Assembly: GCA_007844125.1 (NCBI GenBank) | Contig: CM017567.1 | Coordinates: forward strand, 31,166,380-31,230,379 | Source of the DNA: Sinonovacula constricta | Taxonomy: Eukaryota > Mollusca > Bivalvia > Cardiida > Solecurtidae | Length of the DNA stretch: 64,000 bases | Direction of reading: 5' to 3' | Part shown: positions 1 to 10,700 of the stretch, piece by piece | Numbering within the stretch: position 1 is the first letter of the stretch | Layout of the letters: each line of letters begins with the position of its first letter | Program-made: the position numbers and the translations under genes | Notes under the pieces: generated by a model | Told to the model about the DNA's origin: nothing | Seen by the model: only the letters and a program-made list of their open reading frames with translations | Database searches by the model: none

Positions 1-291
1 TTCCCTTACATGGAGCCTACGCTCTACTAAAAGCGCTACCAGGTTCGGTTTTTGCAACCTCCATGTGTCCCTTTCATGTGAAAATATTGTACATATATTA
101 TAGCTCATTTGCATACGCCCTTCTATATTTAATATGACGTCATCCAGTCCATAAATCGCATATTGACCGGCTACCCGGTCCATAATTCTTATACAGACTG
201 TTTATGACGTCATCCAGTTTGTTTGACTGTTTAAACGCGACTTTCACGACGTGCGAATTTAACGACAACACAAACAGACGATATTGTCAAA
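1..291 (+). promoter_or_regulatory. 5' flank of the recombinase-like relic, with duplicated CRE-type sites
   Basis: The stretch TATGACGTCATCCAGT occurs twice, at 132-147 and 204-219, in the same orientation and 72 bp apart. TGACGTCA is the full CREB/ATF palindrome. The pair lies 75-160 bp upstream of the ATG of the recombinase-like reading frame at 292, the right place for an internal promoter of the original element. Activity is inferred only. Confidence 0.35.
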
Positions 292-490
292 ATGGCTTAC
301 TGATTCGCCTCTTTATCGGAGACAGATTTAGTTTAGTTAAACTCAGCGAATCTAAGGATTAAAAAAAACACCAAAACCGCGACAAAACTGAAGCTCTTTC
401 GAACATATTTAGCAGAAAAAGGCCACGATTCTTCCTTTGAAACCTTTGAAACCTACACGAACGAAATTCTTAAAGACCGGGTCTTTTGTC
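292..490 (+). pseudogene. 5' fragment of a tyrosine-recombinase-like gene (KIAA1958/Crypton type), broken
   Basis: From the ATG at 292 one frame can be followed for about 190 nt. It is interrupted only by TGA at 301 and TAG at 334. It reads FASLSETDLV, then KKNTKTATKLKLFRTYLAEK, then GHDSSFETFET and NEILKD. The pattern N-T-x-x-A-T ... L-F-x-x-Y-L-x-E-K-G ... F-E ... L is the N-terminal helical, SAM-like DNA-binding region of the KIAA1958-like/Crypton tyrosine recombinases common in mollusc genomes. Similarity stops near 480 and the catalytic domain is absent, so this is a 5' truncated-off relic, not a functional gene. Recognition rests on recalled family style, not on a search. Confidence 0.5.
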
Positions 491-1294
491 TAACTAATAA
501 CATTTACTTTTTAATTTGATCAACAAAAAAAATGGAATATTAAAAGAAGAGAATGATTTTTGCTGCATCGCTTGAAAATAATGAAAAAACGACTAGGTTT
601 GAGATATTTCACACACTGAACAAATACAGTTATTATTTGAAAGCAAATTATACTAAAAATAAAAGCAACAAAAGGGATAAAAGGATTAAGATTCGGTATA
701 ATATAACAAATAAAACATGGCCTTTCGGGCCATATTCCTTCCTCGGTCTGACAAACCAGTCCGTAAACTTGCATATTGCCCTCAAGGCCATGTATTATTT
801 GTTAAATGTTATATTCCTACTGAGAACTTGCTGACATATGAGCTTTTTACTTTTAGATTAAACAAAATAATTTCATAATTCTTCGCTGTGAACCTTATAA
901 ACACAATATATTTCAATCTTTGTTATGGACATGTAAGTTGTTAAAGTATGATTCTTTTTAGTAGCAATAATTAAAATTAGTAGAGATTTGAAAGCATATA
1001 ATGTATATGTCGATTTTATTGTTAATATCTCCGTCGTACTGAAAGAAATGAAATCATAACTGTCGTCAATAAACGTTTATTTGTGTTGTTGTTTTAATTT
1101 TTATTCCAAAATTTACTCATTGTTTACCTCGTTAAAATAAACAAAACATCATCAATTACATCAATGAAATTGTTACAGTATAATTGGAAATTTTTATCCA
1201 GGATAAAAAAAGCTTTTTTTTGTGTGAACCCATTATTAAGTGCTAAATGAAATATAGTGAAGACTGTCTAAAATAATATATGTTAATAAATAAA

Positions 1295-1402
1295 TGATTT
1301 AATATAGGCCCTGTTATTTGTCAGTCGTATTGGCCCAAGGCTGAAAGTCGAAGGTCAATACTACTGACACGAGGAAAAATAACAGGGCCAATATCAAATC
1401 AC
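1295..1402. mobile_element. Foldback/MITE-like palindromic element, copy 1
   Basis: The left end gatttaatataggccctgtt is the inverted complement, with few differences, of the right end aacagggccaatatcaaatc. The inner part (agtcgtattggccc ... ggtcaatactact) also pairs with itself, making the 108-bp unit almost wholly palindromic. A second copy with the same ends lies at 58835-58929. It has no coding capacity. Confidence 0.65.
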
Positions 1403-1697
1403 CTTTTTATTGACAATTTTATTAAAAAACTACCTGTACTTATAACATTTCACATTTAATACTTAGTTACAAATATAGTTTTAGAATTGATCCAAGTCAG
1501 AAAATGATTGTTCGTGTTTTTGTGAAATCTACACGTCGTTGTAAAATAATTTTTGGTTAAACACTACCAATACACGCAGTAAATGTTTGAAAATTGAGAA
1601 TATTTTGTTTAATAAATTTATGCAACCTGTCGGCGTCTTCACAAAGACCGAGAAAAAACAAAGGGACTGCCATTTCCCAGAGCTTCCTTCTTACATC

Positions 1698-1826
1698 TAT
1701 ATCATTTTTGCTCTGCCTGATTAGCCAGTCAAATTACTTCAAATGCGGGCTTTATATCAATATCTCTTTTTGGCCCGGGTCCAAAAAAAGTGATATAGAT
1801 ATTGGCACTGTTTTAAATCAGGCCGT
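1698..1826. repeat. Imperfect inverted repeat/hairpin
   Basis: Outer arms GCCTGATT (about 1718) and AATCAGGC (about 1818) enclose inner arms CAATATCTC..TTTTTGG and CCAAAAA..AGATATTG around a CCCGGG centre. ATCTATATCA near 1699 is also repeated in inverted form near 1792. This is probably a second small foldback-type element or a decayed MITE. Confidence 0.4.
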
Positions 1827-2217
1827 TGTGTTATTTAACGTGGCAGGTGCTTTTTATGGCACTTATAACTTAAAGTCATTTAATAATATCATATACAGTT
1901 GAAAACATTAAATTCTAAAATTGGGATCATAAAGTTAAACATTAGGTCAAATATAAAAATATTAACATTTTATTTCAACATGTTATTAACAATCAAGGTA
2001 AAGTAATCAATTGTTTTAACACGAAGACATATACATGTGTCTTATATACTCTACATGGTACAAAACATGAAGTGAAACGTAATAAAGATGAAAGAAAATA
2101 TATTGCTACTGATACAAATTAAGTTTCGTAAACAAATATAATAAAACTATAATGTAAAGATAAGAAAACATATAAACCGGGCAACCCAGATATACAGTAT
2201 TAAGGGATATATACTTA

Positions 2218-2694
2218 GAGACGGTATCCAACAGTTTGCCGATATCTAATATATGCAACAATATCTGATCTCTGTTTGGGGCATTTGTAAATAGTTTTTT
2301 GCAGAAAAAAATTATACGTTAGCCTAAGTTTTGCGATTTTCAACAGCATCTCAGTTTTCGCACAGTAAAACTCGATCATCAACACTTAAATGTTCTTTAT
2401 TTTTTAATCATAAAATAAGAATGATTGGGATTCCTGCTAAAAAATAAACATCGACGTCACAGCGGATGACGTTGATAAACCAAAACATAAGTGGCCATGT
2501 GGTGTTTTTAGTTTAAAAATCGCTACTTGTAACTATACAGCGTGGCTCAGATAGGAAACGACATGACGATTTGGACGTTATGGTGTCTATTCAGACAGGT
2601 GTAATACATTATAAACTGATCAGGTAACAGTGGTTTATAATAATGTTAAATGATAATAGTCTTGGTCCAGACTGTCGAATACCGCCTTTAAAAC
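2218..2694 (+). mobile_element. Non-autonomous DNA transposon (MITE), copy 1
   Basis: The element is about 477 bp and has ends related by inversion: left GACGGTATCCAACAGTTTG and right, on the other strand, AGGCGGTATTCGACAGTCTG. The whole length aligns by eye with 24762-25259 in the same orientation; shared blocks include AACAATATxTGA, GATTGGGATTxCTGCTA, GCGGATGACGT/GTGGATGACGT, and GTTATGGT followed by ACAGGTGTA. It has no open frame of note. The superfamily is undecided. Confidence 0.65.
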
Positions 2695-3538
2695 AGAATA
2701 AATTAATTAAAGCCTCCAACCTAACGAATTTCATCCGAGAGAATATTTTAACAAAAATAATAATGAGAATAAAATTGAAAGTGGTTCCAAATGTCTAGAA
2801 CTAACCATATTATACATCGCTCTTGCTAGACCTTGAGTGGGTTATGCTTTAAATTGCTGTTGCAAAAACTCCGGGACGAAGGAATATGCATGTGTCCACG
2901 TGTCTTGAAGAAACGTATGTACTTTAAATTTTATCAAGACTGTTGATGACGCAGTATCTGGTTCTAAACTAACAGTGTTTGTCTAATAAAATACGTGGTA
3001 TGGATACCTTATTTCTGGGAAATGGTTCGGAGAAAAAATGTGTGAGTATATTTTTCTCTCACTGTGCTAAGTGTTACTATAATTTATCACATAACCTACT
3101 GCGCATGCGTGAGGTAACACTCATGCGTTATTTTCTTTTTTAGTAACTCACTAATTAGTTATCGTAGTGAGATATCATTAAGGATGTGTAATGTACATGC
3201 CATTTCCAGATCATTTTGTTGTCGCAGTTTTTATATGCATTTTGTTGGACAATTTCATTTTGATTAATAAAAAACAAAAAGATTTTAGTCATGTTTTAAA
3301 CAAATCTGTTCCGTTTTTATGGAAAATGGGAGTACAAAATATAACTATGTTTGTGCGGATTCTCCTAAAACGAATACCACGTGTCAATACCAAATATTCA
3401 TACTATAAAAAGATGTTGCGTTGTAAAGCCAAACAGCTGATGTTTTGGTTCTGCTATAAATAGAATCTTATATTCTTTTTCATTAGATATTAAAAAAATA
3501 AAACTCGTTGTCTTAAAGGATACGAAACGGAGCTCTCG

Positions 3539-3544
3539 TTTAAT
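3539..3544 (-). promoter_or_regulatory. Possible polyadenylation signal ATTAAA for the receptor gene
   Basis: The minus-strand hexamer ATTAAA lies about 220 bp past the stop codon, the first acceptable variant of the poly(A) signal found downstream. AT-rich DNA contains many such hexamers, so this is a placement guess for the 3' UTR end. Confidence 0.25.
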
Positions 3545-3760
3545 AATTTCAGTATCTAATGAACACTCGGATAAGATCAGCTATTTACGAATATTTCGGT
3601 GAAACATTACGAAAGAATTAATTCAAAGCAGCATCCAATTAATCATTTAAAATGTGCAGGTAATGAATTTCATAAAAATGTATAAATACACAAATGCATG
3701 AAGTCAGACACCACATAAACACATAAAAGTACCCGAGAACGAAGTTAAACTATGTCATGC

Positions 3761-4712
3761 TCATACATTTTGACTACTGTGTGAAGACCATGAAGGACTA
3801 TTTTGTCTCTGCGGAGAGTCCCAATGATTCGCCTGCTGATGACGCGATGGTAGCTTTGCCGGTGGTGGAGGCGGAGGAATCTTATGAAGTAAACAATCAT
3901 GTTCCGGAATAACATGCATTGTAGTCGGAGTTGATCGATCACAGTTATGCGTTTCTTCAGGCACGGGGTGAATATGTGCGACGGGCTTATTAGAATATTT
4001 CACTTTTAATGGTAGAGTTTGTGAGTACAACGGGTTGCTGACTCCTCTTTCACTTTGAAATGACCGTTCGCTTACCGAGGATCTTGCTTCAGAACACTCA
4101 CTTCCGGAACACTGGTGAACATCAACAGGTTGCCCGTTTGGGTTATTCGTTGTTTTGCAGACCATTGCGTATTCGTCGTCATTAACCTTATAGTGTTTCA
4201 TATTTGGTGCAAGAGCCAGTGATTGTTGTGAAGCTTTGACGGCAGCAACTTGATGCAATGGCGATAGGTTTAAATTCTCTTCTGTCTTAGTTTCATTAAC
4301 CTCTGCTATTTCTAAATTATGTAACCCTTCGTCACCACCATCTAAGCTCGAATATGCTGACTCGGTGTTCTGATTTTTACCGTTTCCTCTGCGTAGAGGA
4401 GGATGTGGAAGAAATGAAGAAACACCAAGCTCGGAGTCGTGGAATAAATCATCATCATGCACAGAGCTGGGTCGGTTAAAATGGAATATGGTTGTTTCTA
4501 CAGGAGAGATCACTGTGAAGGATGTGCAGACGTGTGACGTGTCCTGATCAACGTCAGCCGGACTAAGACCGCCAGAGGACACTTTGTTGGATATCTTGTC
4601 GTCATCACCAGACAAAAGCTGCATATGCGTGCTGTTCTTGTCGCCATCCAGCGTGGTTGCCGTGTTACTCTTAGATGCAGGACGAGATTTGTCACGACCA
4701 TACGTCCGGTAT
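3761..4712 (-). CDS. Exon H: long cytoplasmic tail with tyrosine and proline motifs, terminal exon
   Basis: The acceptor TTCTGTCTAG/ATACC continues the transmembrane exon in phase 2, and the frame stays open for 316 codons to a TGA at 3761-3763. The tail begins with basic residues and is then hydrophilic and probably disordered. Visible short motifs are SAYSSL (fits the ITIM consensus S/I/V/L-x-Y-x-x-L; about 4342-4360), EYAMV (YxxV; about 4161-4175), NPLY (PTB/endocytosis-type NPxY; 4026-4037), and a six-proline run followed by AKLPSR (SH3/WW/EVH1-type; about 3843-3880). These suggest coupling to kinases, phosphatases, adaptors or endocytosis, but short motifs also occur by chance. No enzymatic domain is seen. 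Confidence 0.82.
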
Positions 4713-7700
4713 CTAGACAGAATGTGAAAAATGTGTACAATGGTAGTCTACAGTAAATTGATTAATGATTAGTACCAATCTTGTTATTCAATGCTTATCG
4801 AAATGCAAATATATGGGAGATGTTTATGCTAGTTTTTGTTCTTGCATCATTACTTTTGAATATGTATATCAATGCGCTCGTAAACTGTCAGTTACGTAAT
4901 ATGCAAACTTTTCTTTTGTGAGGTCTAAAATGTATACAAAAATGTATGGATATCCCAAGCCCAATGAAATAAGGCACAGGTGGCGTACAAAACGTAATTG
5001 AAATTTCTTCTGAATCGTCGAAAGTCGTGAATGTGAATTTAATTTAAAACGAAAGAATTGTCCTTTATGTTAGACATTACAATGTAGTATACAAATGTTG
5101 CTACGTGTTCCTTAACGTCTGAATGCCGTAGAGATATTTTTTATTTCTTTATACCAAATTAGATAATGTTATGTATTTAAAAAACTAAAAGATTAATTTC
5201 AACAAAATAAACAAAAAATATTTAATTCAATGACATGACATGTTCGTTCTGTCAAAGTGTCATCTCGTATACCATTTGTGGACAATGCTTTTATTAAACA
5301 GAACAGTTTTATAGGTAGGGACAAGTTTAAGCTTACCTGTAGCACACAAAAGCCAGTGCCATAATCAATGCGATGATAAGGAGGCCTAAGAAGATGTTCA
5401 CAACGACCACACCTGAAAATGAATGACAATTATTCTGAGTTCCTGGTCAGCCTGTTATTTGCTCGGCATTTCTTTAAAATTCACCTTAATAATCATGTTA
5501 AAATCAATCGAGTTAAAAGTTCCGTGTCCACTTCTTAATTTCCTTGGCACTGTTTTAATTGCCAAATCAGTAACCACGCTAAAGTTAGGTGACTTAAAAG
5601 TTCCACGTTGTCTGGCCATTTATTTGATCTCTACCTTAATTATCATGTTAAATAAATTTAAATTTCATTCAATGCGTTATACCTATTAATAAAACACGTT
5701 TAAATAGACACAGCAGTGTGTGTTAAATCTTTATATCAATGACGCCATACCCATGTTATCAAATCCAAAACATTTTCATTGTTTTACTTTATTTTTAGTC
5801 TTAATTTTACTCTTCATAAAGACATAAAATCACTAAATAACCAAATCCGATAATCCAAGTAAATTGCGTGTACATATCTTATCAACAATGCCTGTGTTAG
5901 TAAATGTGCATACGTCATCAGAAATCATGCACAATAAGCTAATTTGGACACGATCAAACAAACGTCGATACACATATACGTATACAATTAATATTCCCGT
6001 AAAGGATGCGTGTTATGACAAAACGGTTTATTAATTGACTCAAATTAAACATGTGTTCATTGGGAGATTTTTGTAATGTTATATATTTCAGATATATTGT
6101 TTGTATTTTGTAAAAAATATATCCAATACCTGTTTAGACGAAATAATATGTGTAGAACTACTTTATTTGTAACTCAAAAAATCAAGCAGAGAACGCAATG
6201 TTAACATGAAATAACATAGGTGGTATGCATGCGTTAGTTTTTGTTAGATAAAACATCACATTTTTATATTTACCTTCACTTGCGACTAACAAAAAAGGTA
6301 AATGTAAAATATCAACACACACACAAAAATACAAGTACATGTATAATGATGTTTAATTCCATTATTAATATATTTTATTGAGTGATGAGTAATGCGCTCT
6401 TTTTTGATTAGTTAATTTTTCTAAACATGGGTGCATGGTACTCTTATGTTGTTGTTTTTTTCGCTTTGCAACTCTCAATAAAATAACTCAATGGATTGTA
6501 TAATTTCATTGGGTAGTTAACAAATAGTGTTGCTGCAGTCCATTGTCTTGTTGGATAATTTAGTTTAACACTTGAACGGTCTGGATTTTATTGACAAACA
6601 TCAAAAATAAGCCAAAAAAAACGGTCCATAATTTATTATTGACATGGAAAGTTCGCATTCAGTTAATCGTGTGTACAGTTACAAACACGCAGAAGGAGAT
6701 GATGTAGAAATGAGCACAAATATCGTTATTTAAGACCGGACCTGGTTGCGCAATCGGTAGAGCGTCGGCTCCGGGTATGGGAGGCCCCGGGTTTGAGTCC
6801 CGACCGCGACATACCAAAGTTATTAAAATGGTAACGCTCAAGCAAATATGAGGGTAGTTCAACGACCTGTTGGCCCGGTGTCAGGATAATGTGACTGGTT
6901 GTGGCATCATACCAGGTGTTAACGGCATGCTATACAGTGTGAAGGCAGCATTATATCTATTTCAAGTGGACACCGTCTCCGGACAACTGAAAAGAATGTT
7001 CGTGGAACGATAAATCCGATAAATAAACTTAAACATAGTAATTTAAATGTTGTTGGCGGCTAAAAACTTACGTAATAACTCCACCATCCTCCACGGGTTT
7101 GTTGGTGCCGGTAATTTGTCTTTGTTATCTTTAGTTGGCTCAACTGGAAAAAGTAAAGGGATTGAAATTGGAATCTCTGAAAAAACTTTATTGTAATGTT
7201 TGCTCCATGATCTATTGCACTTGGTTGCTTTAGGAAAAACTCTACATGCAGCCACCCTTCAGATCTCATTCAAGAGCACCAACACCTAAGAGCAAGTATT
7301 TACATTGAAGACTTTTGTTTAGTTTCGCATTAGCTCAGGTGGTAGAGCGTCGGCTTGCGGATCGGGAGGTCGTGGGTTCGAACCCCGGCCGGGTCAAACC
7401 AAAGAATTTAAAGTTGGTAGTAGTAGCTTCCCTTCTAGCGCTCGGGGCTAAGGGGACAGCATTACGCCTGACTAGTCGGTGTCGGTAAAATGGACCGGAC
7501 AAGTTAAGTCCTTGGGCACCTCATAAGTGCCCCTGTGCTATAATGATAGAAATGTCGCTGCACAGTATCGGCAAAAATGCCGGCAAATCCCGTCCCATTC
7601 ATGAGTTATGTTTAGTTTAAACCTATTTTCTTATAGCTGATTGGGAACAAGTTATTTCAGCTTTCATTAATCCCTCTTGACTGTTTACTTCCTGGATAGA

Positions 7701-10700
7701 ACCAGTGCTCAGGTAATTAGTACCTGTAACAGTGTGCAGTATAGTATTGCTCAATGACTAACATCAAATGGTCAGTTTGTGGTTCGAACCCTGGACCCTG
7801 CGATCCGAAGTTCAACGTCTTAACAACAAGACAACAGACGTCCAGGATATGTTTTTATAGGCATTTGGTATGTATTGCACCAACCCTCTTGTTCACTAAC
7901 GCTGCTGTCATTTATGGGTTGCTCCTCGGACACGCTCGTTAGCCCCGGTTTCATCGTCGTCGTCGTTGTTGTCGTTACGTTGTTAGCGGCAAACGTCATA
8001 ATGTTGCGGTGGTCCCCAATGGGTAACAACGGTCTGTCGCACTGACTGGCAAACGGTTCGTATGTCCGTATGTCCGAGGAGGGATTCTCAACTGGAAATA
8101 TGTTAGATATAAGTTTTAATTTGCGATAAATATGGCATAACTTGTTAACTAAATAGAATAAAAGTTGTTATTTTTCCAGAATTAGATTTTAAGTAAAAAC
8201 AGATATCATGAATAACATACTTTTATCGCAGTAAGTATTCTAAAGAAATATCAGTTTACGCTTTGGCATAATCGTTCTAAACAATTGTTGACTTCAACTG
8301 ATGAAGTGGAAATAATTGAGGATTGTGAAATTACATGGAATTGCTCTTGTCTATGTATTGATGTCGTTAGATAGTGTCGGTGGACAGCTTTGCACACATT
8401 TCGTAAAGTGCGAATCACCGGATCCTCATAATTACTTCACTTTCAGAACTGATAGAGACTCGGAACATGTATCCATTTCTTGTGGGAACAGAATTCAGAT
8501 ATGGTCGTAAATTGACCTACTTTAGTGCAATATTCATTAAGATTCAACAGTATTCAGTCGCATAGTAATGAAACCGGTAACTGGATTAAGAAAGCAGTTA
8601 CATAAGGCAAGTCAACATGGAAATTAGTGGTTGATTCAATTTGGCTCTTCCCATGTTCAGAATTACATTTAAAACTTGTCCATTTGTTAGAAATGGGCAA
8701 TTATTGTATCTTACCTTGTCGTAATTGGCTTAAAAATAAAATAAATTACTTTTTAGTCGTTACCTTTTATATCTCCTTGTCACTATCGTTTCTACAAGAC
8801 AATCTATTCCACAGTATTGTTATATTGTAATACATAGTATTACGGTAATAAAGTGTTAAGTAATTTACTAGATATCAACGTTATATCGCGGGCCAATATG
8901 ATATGTTCTCTAGGGGACAACAACATCTATTTCACACTATATTTGCAATTAACAATAAACTGCCTGTTACAATAAAATTGCATTAGCATTGTGATTGTGC
9001 GGCTACAAGTTATGTTATTATCAATGATCAAAACTTACGTATTGCAGCGTATGAAAAATCAGAAAACGTTATTCTGTATACTAACGCTATGCAGCACATT
9101 AACCTAGGCCAGAAGTCACCATCTATTCTTAAGTTAGAATAGCTCAAGTCAAGAATTTTAATCTAAAACATCTTCATTATTATTTACCAACATGATTGTA
9201 TTTTGCATGACATTTTCACTTTGCTTCTTTCAGTTTGAGAAATTAGTGACACTTCACAAATAATCTCACTTTTCTTGATATGAAGATTGTGGCTTAGAGT
9301 TAAGAATAGTTGGTGAATACGAAACTAAATATATAGATTTGCTTATACACGGGTGAAGGGTTTGGCTGACATTTTAGTTGGGTCATATATTACATTGTGC
9401 CTTAGCTCTTTTAATATTGTTTTGTTAAAAGGCAACTAACTTTATTTTGGTTTGATTCATTGCCCAAGCAACTATATTTTACTTATCTGAAGACAGTTCA
9501 TGTATTTGTAACATTACTGAACATTGCCTTGACAAAATTCCATTTAAAAACGATGTTAATTTATCAACAAATAACTCCACAATGTTAGTAAAAATACAAT
9601 GCCCCTGCGAATCCCTGAAAGCTATACCTGAATACGATATGAGGAACCGGTTGCCTCGGTCATTTCCGGCAGAGTACGCATAATGAATGACAAACACTGT
9701 GCCGCATGATCGGATTTCGACATTAATCCGGCCTTCGTCACAAAATCGGTCCGTGGTCTGCTCCTTTGTATCACAGAGGGTGTACTGAACCTGAAAGTGT
9801 GATACAAAAATCAGTTCAAATACATTATATTTACTTTCAAAACATTACCAAATAATACCAAATTGCTTTTTGCTCAAAGTGTCGAATTATACACAGTTCA
9901 TAGCCGTTGAAATAAATAATAATAATAATGCGTTAGTATATGTTTTACCTGTGCTTCAATTATCTAAATAAATGATACCATGCATAGGCATTTGTTGTCT
10001 TTTGTTGGTGTTGTTGTTTTGTGTTTGCTTTGTTTTTGTTTTGTTGCTTTTTTGTGTATTGATTCAGTTCTTGTTGTTATTCTTAAAATTAAAGGATTCT
10101 AACTTATACAGGTATGCATTGGAACTCATGGCGGTTTTAACAATATCGATTAACATGCATACACAGTTGGTGCAGCTTAATCTATTTATTCCTTACGCGA
10201 AACAGTTATATGCAGGAAAACGCACGGATGTGAGACACTCAAGTCGCCGTAGAGAACGTGTGCCCATAAAAATGCTTTTTATAATAGGGGTGCCAATTAT
10301 ATCTACCTGCAGAAACTGTGAGTTACACTGAGCCAGACCCTCTTTGGAGAAAGAAAGGTGGATGGTGACGTATGTTATTTGACCAGATTCCCGGTATATA
10401 GCCCAGTAGCAACCGTCCTTTGACCCAACTGGGTTGTCCGGGTAGCCGGGATTCTGAATAATACCAAAGCGGGGTACCTGCCTCACAAAGCCGCCAGTAC
10501 ACTTGTCTGATATCACCTTTTCTGGAAATAACATAATGATACATGTAGATGAGCATGTGGAAGCATTCATAAGTCATCTTTGCTTTGCATTGGACTAAGC
10601 AAATAGTGTTAAAACCGACCATCTTATAGCTAAACATAATCTTTCCGTGAAGAATAATATATGTACAAAAGCAGTTCAAAATAACACGTATTTGTTAGAA

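Noticed and set aside
7323..7395. Functional tRNA gene
   Set aside because: Box A and box B are excellent, but the sequence continues into a 290-bp body shared by three other copies, so it is a SINE head.
8316..8510. Plus-strand 64-codon frame with a hydrophobic start followed by a cysteine-containing stretch, like a small secreted peptide
   Set aside because: It begins right after an in-frame stop with no ATG before the hydrophobic part, has no clear splice acceptor, and lies inside an intron of the minus-strand gene. Chance is more likely.
9035..9105. Possible extra minus-strand exon ending at a good donor (ATAC/GTAAGT) between exons D and E
   Set aside because: The only open frame needs entry in phase 2, but exon D leaves in phase 1; including it would break the otherwise clean frame.
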